Positions 33,027-43,864 of a stretch of 64,000 nucleotides of DNA are shown here, one piece after another. A model generated the notes under the pieces. That model ran no database searches, had not been told where the DNA came from, and worked only from the letters and a program-made list of their open reading frames with translations. Within the stretch, counting starts at the first letter, position 1. The number at the start of each line of letters is the position of its first letter. The stretch comes from Coix lacryma-jobi var. lacryma-jobi (Eukaryota; Streptophyta; Magnoliopsida; Poales; Poaceae), in assembly GCA_009763385.1 (NCBI GenBank), contig CM019826.1:83337942-83401941 (forward strand), in the 5' to 3' direction. Both the position numbers and the translations under genes were made by a program.

Positions 33027-35328
33027 ATGGATCAAACACATATCTTTGAATTTGCTGCTCTAGTGGGCGCTAGTCTGGAGCCGCCTAGATCATCTAAAGC
33101 CATTCTGGCTGTTCGTTATGAGCTTCACCCAAGTCTCATAGCGATGGTTCAGGAAAAAGCCTTTTCTGGAGACGATCAACAAAACCCATACACGCATCTA
33201 TGCGACTTCGAACAATTATGTTCGTGCATCCATATCCAAGGGATGAGGCCAGATACCCTTAAGTGGAAGCTATTCCTGTTTTCTTGGACGGGAGTAGCCA
33301 AACGATGGTATTCTCGCCATGTAGAAAGTGTAGACGGTGAATGGGAGAAGCTGCAATCCAAGTTTTGTCTAACATTCTTCCCCATTTCACGAGTCACTCA
33401 TCTCCGACTAGATATCCTAAGCTTCAAACAAGAAGAGAAGGAATCTCTAGGTGCGGCCTGGGCTCGTTTCACCGATGTCACCCATTCGGGTCCTGATCTA
33501 GGAATAACTCAGCCAACACTATTGCAACATTTCTATACTGGCCTTAGACAAGACTCTAAGCTATTCCTTGACTTAGCGTCGAGGGGTGCGTTCTTACATC
33601 TCCCCATTAGCGAAGGGCGAAGTGTTCTTGCTAAAGTTCTCGAGAACACTCCCTACACTAATGTTTATGATGAAGCCCCCGTAGAGGAAGAATCCATTCC
33701 TAAGGTAGAAATAGAAATCCCAATAGTATTCCTAAGGTAGAAATAGAAACCCCAATAGTAGAGCCCACTATCGATCCTGAACCAGAAACCTGTGTGCCGG
33801 CTGAAGAAGAGACGTCACAAGAATTGGGTTTCCCTTTTGTTGTTGAGGACGACCTATTCTCCGACTATGGAAACGCCTTAGACTATCCGGTGCAAAGGAA
33901 ATCCGCTGCTCCGAAAGCCCCAAACCAACACATCCCAACTCTGCTTGAGGAACACTACCTCAAGGAGACTGTTCAAGAGCTTTCGTCGATTTTGAGCGAT
34001 GAATGGCTTAAGGAGGCCGAAGCTTCATCCGATGTAATCCAAATACACGCGCCCCCTTCTAGCATCCCATGCACCATAAACCACATAGAATTAGACGCGT
34101 TGTATAATCCCTCTGTGGGAGTAAGAATTTTGTCTAGATCTCTGTGTAGTGCTCTCCTAGGAGAAGAACCACTAGTTCCAACCAGAAAGTACCTAAAACT
34201 GCATTCTGGACAGCTAGTTGAGAGCTGCGGGATCGCACAAATCATCACAACCACAATTAGCAGAATCAACATCCTCTTGAATTTCTTCATTTTTGACATA
34301 AAGGAATTCGATGTGCTAATTGGACACCTGCTCTTGAAACTCATTAACGGGTATCATGACGGGCATCTCCATGGACGTCTAGGGTCAAATCTAGAGCTTT
34401 CAATTCTGCTAACCACCTCCATAAACTCCAAGATAGAACCTATCTTGGAGCCTGATCCAATGGAGGAAATGATGGCTACATCTCTTCTAGAGGAAGAACA
34501 ACCCGATTTAGAAGACGATGACGAAGAGTTCATCCAGGAGGAATCTGACCTAGACCCCATAGATCTGGAGGAGACATCGGTACCACCGAAACCCTCCAAA
34601 GAACTCAAACCTCTTTCTGCCGACCTGAGATATGCTTTCCTTAACAATGACCGTGAGACCCCCGTAATCATTAGTGACAAACTTTCCACGGAGGAAACCA
34701 GTAAGTTGCTCACTGTCTTAGAAAAGCATAGATCTGTGTTAGGCTATTCTCTCCAAGATCTTAAGGGAATTAGTGCCGCTCTCTGTACCCATCACATACC
34801 TATTGAGCCGGATGCCACACCCTCGAGAGAACCTCAAAGATGATTGAATAATGCCATGAGAGAGGTAGTGAAGAAAGAAGTTCTAAAACTCTTACATGCG
34901 GGCATAATTTACCCTGTTCCAAATAGCGAATGAATGAGCCCTGTACAAGTTGTGCCTAAGAAAGGAGGAATGACAGTCGTTCAAAATGAGAAAAATGAAC
35001 TGATCCCTCAACGCACCGTCACTGGATGGCGAATGTGCATAGATTATTGAAAACACAACAAGGCCACAAAGAAAGATCACTTCCCGTTGCCATTCAATGA
35101 TGAGATGTTGGAGCGGTTATCGAAACACACTTTCTTTTGTTTCCTTGATGGTTATTCGGGCTACCATCAAATTCCCATCCATCCTGATGATCAAAGTAAG
35201 ACTACCTTCACATGCCCCTATGGGACGTATGCATACCGACACATGTCTTTCGGTCTATGCAACGCCCCAGCCTCTTTCCAAAGGTGCCTGATGTCCATCT
35301 TCTCCGATATGATTGAAGAAATCATGGA
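33027..35328 (+). pseudogene. Athila-type (Ty3/gypsy) gag-pol, left arm of the palindrome
   Basis: Gag starts MDQTHIFEF at 33027. The capsid region (about residues 55-200) has the family pattern (FEQLC, FSWTGVAKRWY, FFPISR, SFKQEE, FYTGL). A 30-base tandem duplication (GGTAGAAATAGAAA... twice, about 33700-33752) shifts the frame. The second frame (33794-34843) covers the protease-like region, where the usual D-T/S-G is absent (ALYNPSVGVRIL), and an acidic linker. RT follows (MSPVQVVPKKGG, WRMCIDY, FCFLDGYSGYHQIPI, SFGLCNAPASFQRC). In-frame TGA codons occur at about 34841, 34931 and 35048, where the family would have Arg or Trp. The element stops in mid-RT at about 35328, where the sequence folds back on itself. 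Confidence 0.88.
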
Positions 35329-38300
35329 CCTCCATGGATTTCTTCAATATATCGGAGAAAGATGGACATCAGGCACTTTGGAAAGGGGCTGGGGCGGTGC
35401 AATAGACGAACGAAATGGTCGTAGCATAAGTCCCATTAGGGGATGTGAAGGTCGTCTACTGATAATCAGGATTGATGGGAATTTGATGGTAGCGAAGAAA
35501 CCATCAAGGAAACAAAGAAGTGTGTTCGATAACCGCTCCAAAACATCTCATACATTGAATGGCAACGGGAAGTGATCTTTCTTTGTGGCCGTGTTGGGTT
35601 TTCAATAATCTAGGCACTATTCGCCACTCCAGTGACGGTGCGTTAGGGATCAGTTCATTTTTTATCATTTTGAACGAATGTCATTCCTCCTTCTTAGGCA
35701 CAAACTGTCAGGGCGTCATTCACGCTTATTTGGAAACAGGGGAACTTATTGCCGCATGTAGAGTTTTAGAACTTCTGTCTTCACTACCTCTCTCAGGCAT
35801 TATTCAACATCTTTGAGGTTCTCTCGAGGTGTGGCATACGGCTCAATAGGTATGTGATGGGTACAGAGAGCGGCACTAATTCCCTTAAGATGCTTGGAGA
35901 GAATAGCCTAACAAGATCTATGCTTTTCTAAGACAGTGAGCAACCTTACTGGTTCCTCCGTGGAAAGTTGTCACTAATGATTCGGGGGTCTCCGGCATTG
36001 TTAAGGAAACATATCCTCAGGTCGGCAGAAAGAGGTTTGAGTCTTTGGAGGGTTTCGGTGTACCGATGTCTCTCCAGATCTATGGGGTTAGGTCAGATTA
36101 TCAGAATGAAATCTTAGTATCGTCTTCTAAAATGGGTTGTTCTCCTCTAGAGAGATGTAGGCCATCATTTCCTCATTGATCAGGCTCCAAGATAGGTTTA
36201 TCTTGGAGTTTTGGGAGGTGTTTAGAGAATTGAAAGCTCTAGAGTTGACCCTAGACGGGTCCATGGAGAGCCCGTCATGATACCGTTAATGAGTTTCAAG
36301 AGCGGTGTCCAATTAGCACATCGGATTCTTTATGTCAAAATGAAGAAATTCAGAGGATGTTGGATGGAGCCGAGAAGGGGGTACGTGGCCACAGGGAGCC
36401 AGGCAGGCGTGTGTCGAGTAGTTCCTCACCCCCCTCTTCGTGGTACCGCTCCTTCACGTCTTTCTTCCTCCACCCTACTACCCACACCACCAATCCCCAC
36501 TTGATCTTCCAATATTTGTTTTCACCTCTTCCTCTCTTCGTCACTCTCTCCACACCTCCCGAGCCCCCCTCCTCATCCCCGGCTAGTCGACCTTTATCTC
36601 CCCCTCTGCCATCGTCTTCCCTTTTCAACACTTCCCTCATCTACTCCCCCTCATCCCACTCTCCCCCTCCTCCCTCTCGTCTCCGGTATCTACCCACCTC
36701 CCTCTTTTTTCACCTCCCTCCCACCATCTTCCCAGCCTGCTTCGTTACCTTCTAACTCCATCCAGCAGCTTACTTCGACCCTCTTCTCTTAACTACAGTT
36801 TCCCCCTATCTCACCCCTGCCTCACTTATCTCAACCTGCCACCCTCCCCGTTTCCACAATATACTACCCCCCACCCATCCACTCCTCTTCCCTTTCCCTT
36901 CCTAACCCTACCCCCTACCTCTCCCCATAATCCCCACTCCTATCCTCTCCCCAACGTCTACTCCTAGACCCCCTCGCCCCCCACCCTTCTCTCTCACACC
37001 CCCCCCTCATCCTTGCATCCTCTCCCCTCTCTTACTATCCCACTTCTCATTCTCTTTTTTTTTCTACTCTTGCCCTTTACTATACATTCTTGTTCCTCTA
37101 CCCACCTTTTTAATCTTCTTCAGTCTGCATCTTTTCAAACCTCTTATTTCCACTATTTTCCAGTCTACAATTGCGCATGGCTCCCGTCCTTATCCCTCCA
37201 TCATCCCCCCCACCGTTCGCTTTATCGCCCCCCCTTCCATCCCCCTAACATTGTTCCCCCCCGCCTCCTGCCTCACCTCTAATTTCACTCACCTCTTACT
37301 TTTCTGAACACCCCCCAACTCGCCCCTCCATACCAGTTACGACAGCGATTCAACACCCCTTGTTCCCCCTATTTTTCTTTCCCATTTCCAAACTTCCTTG
37401 CCCCCCCCTCTAGTATCCCTCCCTTCGTTCCAACCTCCTTGCTACACCTCAGAACCCCTCTCACGATTCCTCTTCTTTCTTACCTCCATACTTTCATCTT
37501 TTCTATTTTTATGCCTTCGTAGCCATACCTAATCTCCTCCACCATTCCATCCCACCTACTCTTTGCTTCACCCCTCCTCTCCGCTTTTATATCCATATCC
37601 ATACTACATCCTTCTCCTCGGCTTTCTTCCCTTCCTCTCTTTCCTCTTTAGCCGCCACACTTCACTCTCCTCCTCCCCCCGCATCATTTTCCGTTATTCC
37701 TTTTCTATTCCACACCACCACCCTCCCCACACTCATCTCCCGTCCCCCGTTCTCTCCCACACACCTTACCCTGCCAGTCCCCCCCGCAGCTCTCAATAGC
37801 TGTCCAGAATGCGGTTTTAGTACTTTCTGGTTGGAAACTGTGGTTCTTTCCTAGGAGACACTACACAGAGATCTAGACAAAATTCTTCTACCCACAGAGG
37901 GATTATACAAACGCGTCTAATTCTATGTGGTTTATGGTGCATGGGATGCTAGAAGGGGGCGCGGTGTATTGGATTACATCGGATGAAGCTTCGGCCTCTA
38001 AGCCATTATCGCTCAAAATCGAACCGAAGCTCTTGAACAGTCTCCTGAGGTAGTGTTCCTCAAGCAGAGTTGGGATGTGTTGGTTTGGGGCTTTCGGAGA
38101 GCGGATTTCCTTTGCACCGGATAGCTAAGGCGTTTCCATAGTCGGAGAAATAGGTCGTCTCAACAACAAAAGGGAACCCAATTCTTGTGGACGTCTCTTC
38201 TTCAGCCGGCACACAGGTTTATGGTTCAGGATCGATAGTGGGCTCTTATTGGGGTTTCTATTTCTACCTTAGGAATGTTATTGGGATTTTATTTCTACCT

Positions 38301-39180
38301 TAGGAATGGATTCTTCCTCTACGGGGGCTTCATCATAAACATTGTGTAGGGAGTGTGTCTCGGAACTTTAGCAAGAACACTTCGCCCTTCGCTAATGGGG
38401 AGATGTAAGAACGCACCCCTCGACGCTAAGTCAAGGAATAGCTTAGAGTCTTGTCTAAGGCCAGTATAGAAAGTTGCAATAGTGTTGGCTGAGTTTTCCT
38501 AGATCAGGACCCGAATGGGTGACATCGGTGAAACGAGCCCAGGCCGCACCTAGAGATTCCTTCTCTTCTTGTTTGAAGCTTAGGAATTAGTCGGAGATGA
38601 GTGCACTGTGAAATGGGGAAGAATGTTAGACAAAACTTGGATGTGCAGCTTCTCCATTCACCGTCTACACTTTCTACATGGAGAAATACCATCGTTTGGC
38701 TACTCCCGTCCAAGAAAAACGGAATAGCTCCACTTAAGGGTATCTGGCCTCATCCCTTGGTATGGATGCACGAACATAATTGTTCGAAGTCGCATAGATT
38801 CGGTAGGGTTTTGTTGATCGTCTCCAGAAAAGCTTTTCTTTTCTGAACCATCGCTATGAGATTGGGTGAAGCTCATAAAGAACAGCCAGAATGGTTTAGA
38901 TGATCTAGGGGCGGCCCAGATAGCGCCAACTAGAGCAGCAAATTACAGATATGTGTTTGATCCATAGTGGTAAAGAAGTGAGAGTGTTTTGATCAAACAA
39001 TATAAATCGAGCGACTATATTCTAATTAGACAGCTACCGCTCCCCGGCAACGGCGCCAGAAAGCTTGTTGACACCTAATGTGGCAATCGGGTAAACTGCA
39101 AGCGTACGGTTGTCAATGTAGCCTTCACCGGGAGTATTCCAGGTATCATATTTTCCACGGGAAACGTGAGGGAACTAAAT
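35329..39180 (-). pseudogene. Athila-type gag-pol, inverted copy (right arm)
   Basis: On the minus strand this is the same element as 32807-35328: gag ATG complement at 38963-38965, primer-site complement at 39041-39058, RT at the inner end. The order is RT fragment, linker, protease-like region, a 1.4-kb G-poor insert inside the protease-like region, then gag. Single-base losses are frequent (for example one A lost beside the TGA equivalent near 35806), and no long frame survives. Stops and duplication are shared with the left arm, so it is not an independent insertion. Confidence 0.88.
36366..37783. repeat. G-poor, C/T-rich insert in the right arm
   Basis: About 1.4 kb with no counterpart in the left arm. 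The first 70 bases are mixed (GGAGCCGAGAAGGGGG...); the rest is dominated by C and T with few G (I count three G in 36481-36540 and three in 36961-37020). It is not a regular microsatellite. It replaces about 40 bases of the arm. Open frames in it are Pro/Ser/Leu-rich by composition and are not called. Base-calling artefact or real low-complexity DNA. Confidence 0.85.
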
Positions 39181-39349
39181 AAATCAAGGTCGTCCTATGA
39201 TGAGATAGAAGAGCCTTGAATGCTCGGTAGAGGGATCTCTATAATATCCTACATCTGGATAGCAAAAAGGTATATGCGGCGTTCTCCACCCTTGCTCACA
39301 GGAGGCGGCAGTTGAAGCTGAAGCCATGCATGAAGCCCAACTCCCTTAC
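39181..39349 (-). mobile_element. Probable continuation of the inverted Athila-type LTR
   Basis: Extends the right arm beyond the point where the left arm runs into the N gap, so there is nothing to compare it with here. It ends where the Sirevirus copy 2 LTR starts (TGCGGATACATG at 39350). No gene is seen. Confidence 0.5.
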
Positions 39350-41303
39350 TGCGGATACATGGGTGTATGCCGAGTCTCGAGTGATGAGTGATTGTCAACT
39401 GGGATAATGCACATGTTCTTTGGCTTGGTTGTGCAGCGTCGAGCACGGAATACAGTGATCAAGGCAAGGTGAAGGTCAAGTAGAGACGTTCGTGCGCTGG
39501 ACCGAGAGCGGTAAAGGGAAGACGTGAGGCTTGGACTGAGGGACCGGTGGCCTGAGGATCAGCTGTGGTGGCTGACAGCCTGGGACAGACAACGAGCAAA
39601 GACTTGCGGGCACGGTGTTGCTCGGGTCGGGACTGGGGACACGTGTCGTAGCAGGGTGCACGGAGGTGGACTCCCCTCTTCGGCTTGGTTTGGTGGCTGA
39701 GCCATAGAAAAACCACCGAGTGGACGGTTTTCAGGTTTGGGCCTCAAAAACCTGGGCGCTGGCGGGTTTCTGAGTTTGGGGCCACAAAACTCAGGCGATG
39801 GACAGCTGGTTTCCCGTTTGGGCCTCAAAAACGGGGTTGGTCGTGAAGGCTGGTTTCCCGGTTTGGGCTCAAAACCGGGGGCGAGTCGGGAAAAGGACAA
39901 GCAGAGAGGTGGGGCACGTGGTGGCAATCGGTGAGGTTGCATCGAGGTATGCTACCAGTTGTGGGGCGTGGCCGTCGGATCACCACCTACCATGAGTTGG
40001 TCCAGAATAACCCTAGGGTTAGATGGTTCGTGTATTAGTTAGGGGTAAGAGTGGGAATTAGAATTAGGATAAGTAGAGGGAGACACCACCTCAATCCTAT
40101 CCACTCATCTTGCTCTATGCCTTTACGGTTTCCTGCTTCCCAATCCTGCTGTAGCAACTGAGATCCGCAGAGAAACCATACCTCTGTGTACTTGAGATTT
40201 TGAGGAAGTGAGACGTAAATCATGTGTGTAGAGTGTGGTAGCCACACGGTTGCAGATCGATGTCTTGATTCACGTTTTTCTGTTCTTCGCGTTCTTCATT
40301 TTCCGCGATTTTCCCGTCACTCGATCTCCCTCTCTATGGGTCTTTTTAAAATCGTTTGAATCAAATTGTTCTTTATAGTGAGGAGATCACTTCCACCGAA
40401 GGAATTCATCTAAACTCCTCATGAACAAGTGAGATCTGGTTGATTTTCATTTTGTGGCGCTTTTGGTTCATACTCCTTCCCTTTTGATTTCCCAGTGATT
40501 GAGTTGATTTGAGGGATGATTTTTGGGGATAGTCTTCAATACCTTGTGATCATTGCTCCAAGTTGGGTTCAAGGGATTTTGATTTGGCGTCAATTTGGGA
40601 AGATTTGGGAGAAGGGCGGTTTGAAATCGCCCTCCGAGTGAACAAGGAAGTCAGCCACCAGGGCCTCCGCGGACAGTCCGCGCATCGGGCTCCGACCGAG
40701 CAGTGGTCGCATGGCTCGGCTTGTGTTGACTCGGATTGACCGGCGGACAGTCCAGTAGGATCCATGAACAGTCAGGAGTCGTGCAGGGGTGTTTCAGCAA
40801 CTGTGTTGTTTGGCGATTTTTGCCGCGGAAGTCCGCCAGGGGACACGGACAAGTCCGCCCCTGGCGCGGACAGTCGGGACTAGGAGTGCGGAGAGTCCGG
40901 GAATCGGCTGTAGGCTGAGCTTTATTGCGTTTGTTGTCCCGGTTCTTCGTTGGTTCCGGACTTCTCGTTGGCCCTAGAGTTGACCTAGAACCTCTTAGGT
41001 ATCTTTGCTACTTGTTAGCATGGTATTTGGGGATTCTCGACGCTAGCATTCAATCTACGTGCGGGACATTGGTTCTAGGGGTCGAACTTGTGCCGGTGTT
41101 TTTTGGTGTTTTGGCTGCTATGCTTTGTGGTGCCTCGTGTGATCCTAGGGATCATCCACCCTATTCCAAGGGTCATGGGCATCACAGTTTTGGTCAAAGC
41201 TTTTGGGGGTTGATTTGTGGGACAAAGGCCGAAGTTTCGAGAGAGATTTTTGAGCTCCATTCACCACCCTTGGTCGCCTTGCTATTGCATTCTCGGTCCT
41301 TCA
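39350..41303 (+). mobile_element. Sirevirus copy 2, 5' LTR
   Basis: About 1,954 bases from TGCGGATACATGGG to CTCGGTCCTTCA, followed by the primer site. The start matches 30336-30713. It contains GTCCG/CGGAC inverted motifs (for example CGGACAGTCCG at about 40670). No gene is seen. Confidence 0.85.
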
Positions 41304-41305
41304 AT

Positions 41306-41317
41306 TGGTATCGGAGC
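41306..41317 (+). other. Primer binding site, Sirevirus copy 2
   Basis: TGGTATCGGAGC, two bases after the LTR end. Confidence 0.85.
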
Positions 41318-41365
41318 AGGTTAAGGATCTTCCACCTTAGCCGGTTCCAGATCCACAAAGGCGAC

Positions 41366-43864
41366 ATGGATCGCGGCACGGGCAAACCGCCGTTCTTTGA
41401 TGGGACGAACTATGATATTGGAAGATACGCAAGTCGGCCTATCATCAGAGTATGGGTTCTTCGATCGGATATTTGCAACTCTGCAATTACGTGGTCTTGG
41501 CTGCTCGTTTCTGCTTCAGCATCAGATCGATGAGCACGATGCCAATAGCCGAGCCCGTAATGCTCTTTTCTCATGTTTGAGCATGACAGAGTTCGATCGC
41601 GTTTCTCACCTCGCTATGGCCGGGAGATTTGGGCATCCCTCATGCATTTCCATGAGGGGAACCACTCAAGTCAAAAACCCGTCTCTAGAGTCGCACAAGC
41701 GAGAGTACGAGAACTTTGACACATGCCTGGCGAGAGCATAGAGAGTTTATTCGCTCGCTTTTAGGTGATTGTCAATAGGATGAGGGCTAACAAGGAGCTG
41801 TTGCCTTTCAACGATCATGAGAGAGCTTTGAAGCTCTTGCATACTCTTGATCAGTCGGTGTGGGACTCAAAGGTCCAGGCGATCATCGAATCGCCTAACT
41901 ATGAGACTCTCAAATGCGACAAGCTCTTCAGTAAGCTCAAGTCCAGTGAGATTGACAGCCATGGCGAGGTTCTTATGAAAATCCTTGGCGCCATCGATGG
42001 CTTTGCTTTCTAGTCTCTTGCTAACCCTCTGGAGGATTTGCACTTCTTCTTTCTTTCTGTCACAGAGGAGCCGCTGGAGTTCATGGGAGATGAGGTTGGC
42101 TTTGCTCGCACACGATTCTCGCGGTTCCACAACAACCGCATGAAACGTCGCCGCGGAGGAGGACGCTCGGGTGTTTCGAGTGCGGCGACCCCAACCACTT
42201 CATCACCAATTGTCCGAAGAAGAAAACAAGCAAGTCTTCGGCAAGGCGGCTCATGGGCACAAGTATGACTCCGGCAAGCGCAGGAGAGTACGTCCCCCAT
42301 GAAGCACAAGCGGAAGGGTGGCTTCAATAGGAGTACATCAAGATGAAGTACATGGAGAAGGCCCAATCTGAGCTGCGTGCCTCTTCGCAACGCTCACGCG
42401 ACGTCGACGACTCGGATGATGACTCCACTTCCCTCAAGCGATGACGAGTCGAGATGAAGAAGAGGATCGAGGACAAGCTGAACGGCCTTGCTTCTTCCGA
42501 CAATGGGGTTTCTGCACCATGGCCCTTGGCAAGGAGGTCGAAGGGAGCTGGAGGAGATCCCTGCGAATGACAACGATGACGTGACACCTCCCAGGTATCT
42601 CAGACCCCTCGAGCTTTCGCTGAGGTCGAGAAACTACTGTCGCCCTTCTTAGTCAAGATAAGCTGCTTAGGTGTGCTGCTAGAGAGCGGAAGGATTTAGG
42701 CAGAAGTGGGAGGATCGGTGAAGGAGCTTGAGTTTGCCAAGTCCACCGTAGTTGTCTCTGAGGAGGGTGAGTGCGAGATGTGCACCACGCACAGACTGAC
42801 CTTCTACTTTAAGAGGTAAGTATGTTGCGTTGGGGAGAGGTGGATGAGCTCCGGGCAAGACCCGTGTTGTTGCGTGCGTGCAAGTCTTGCAGGCTTGGAA
42901 TCGAGTTGGCAGAGAAGAATGCCAAGATTGTGTCTCTTGAGAAGGCTAGCTCGGGTAGCAATTGTGTGACTAGGTGTGTTCTGTGCGAGGGTTTGGAGAT
43001 GGAGATCGTGAATGTGAAGCATGACAAGATGCAAATCAAGGAGGAAAACACATACCTTCGGACCATCTTGTCATGGGTGTCTTGTGGTGAGCCGCAGCTT
43101 GGGATGATGATCTCCTAGTTCAAGCGTGCTGCTGGAGGTCAGGTGTAGGCTTTGTCAGGGTGTTGAGTGTGCTTCATCTTTGGCAAGATTGGAGAGTCGA
43201 GTGGTCTTAACCCGAGTGAGAAGCCCAACTCCACCACTACTCCCAAGCTTACCAAGATTCCACCCAGAGAGCCTCTAAAGCCTAACACCAGGATGGGGTG
43301 TTTGTTGAACCTCCGAGAGCTCACCCAAGAAACAGTCGTGGGCTCCAAAACCAAACCCCTCAAGAACAAGCTAGACACCATGCCAACCTATTCCAAGAGG
43401 AGCTCATGCCACAGAAGGGCAAAGTGATCCAACACCCACTACGTGAGTACCACAAACCCCTATGAGAGCGGTGAGGTACCATTGTGAGCATGTGGGAAGG
43501 ATGGACAACTTGAGGGAGTTGCTTTTGGCGCAAGAGAGAGGCGCGTCGTGCAAAGGAAATGAACAACACGGACATGTACCATCCTTTCCATGATGTACAT
43601 GTGCCGAATGTTCAGAGCATGCTGTTAGGCCTAGAGGTCCAAGCCTCAAGTTTCTAGGCCTAAGCTGCGAAGAGGTCATGCCCAGCGGGAGCCTGTAGTT
43701 GTGGGCTATGGACCCGTGGCGGTGGCTGTTGTGTGAGCGTTTTCCCCATCGTGGTTTGAGTATCGCGATGGACGTCCTCCCTTAGCGGACCACGTTTCCT
43801 CTGCGTGGTGATCGCTCTTCCCGTAGGCGCGCTAGGAATGGTTTTGCTACTAACGTTCTTTTGA
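41366..43864 (+). pseudogene. Sirevirus copy 2 gag (indel-ridden)
   Basis: Starts MDRGTGKPPFFDG at 41366 and follows copy 1 through the capsid region (IDEHDANSRARNALFSCLSM, IVNRMRANKELLPFNDHERALKLL), the middle coiled coil and the region of the second knuckle, to a TGA at 43862. Single-base deletions occur every few tens of bases (for example near 42430, 42600, 42700 and 43470), so both CCHC knuckles are out of frame or damaged and the longest piece is under 120 codons. The density of one-base losses, with few substitutions, suggests an unpolished long-read consensus. Confidence 0.85.

Larger units (their letters stand above)
32807..39180. repeat. Giant imperfect palindrome (loop of about 2 bases)
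   Basis: The left arm 32807-35326 reappears reverse-complemented at 35329-39180. The centre reads GAAATCATGGA-CC-TCCATGGATTTC. Both arms share the three TGA codons, the 30-base duplication and the tRNA-Asp site. The right arm carries many more single-base indels and one large insert (36366-37783). This is what a fold-back (template plus complement) read produces; a real inverted duplication is possible but less likely. Confidence 0.92.

Noticed and set aside
35344..35541. Short frames at the start of the right arm, apparently a separate gene beside RT
   Set aside because: They are the reverse complement of the RT region of the left arm.
36357..37799. Pro/Ser/Leu-rich frames in the G-poor tract
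   Set aside because: They result from C/T composition in a probable artefact.
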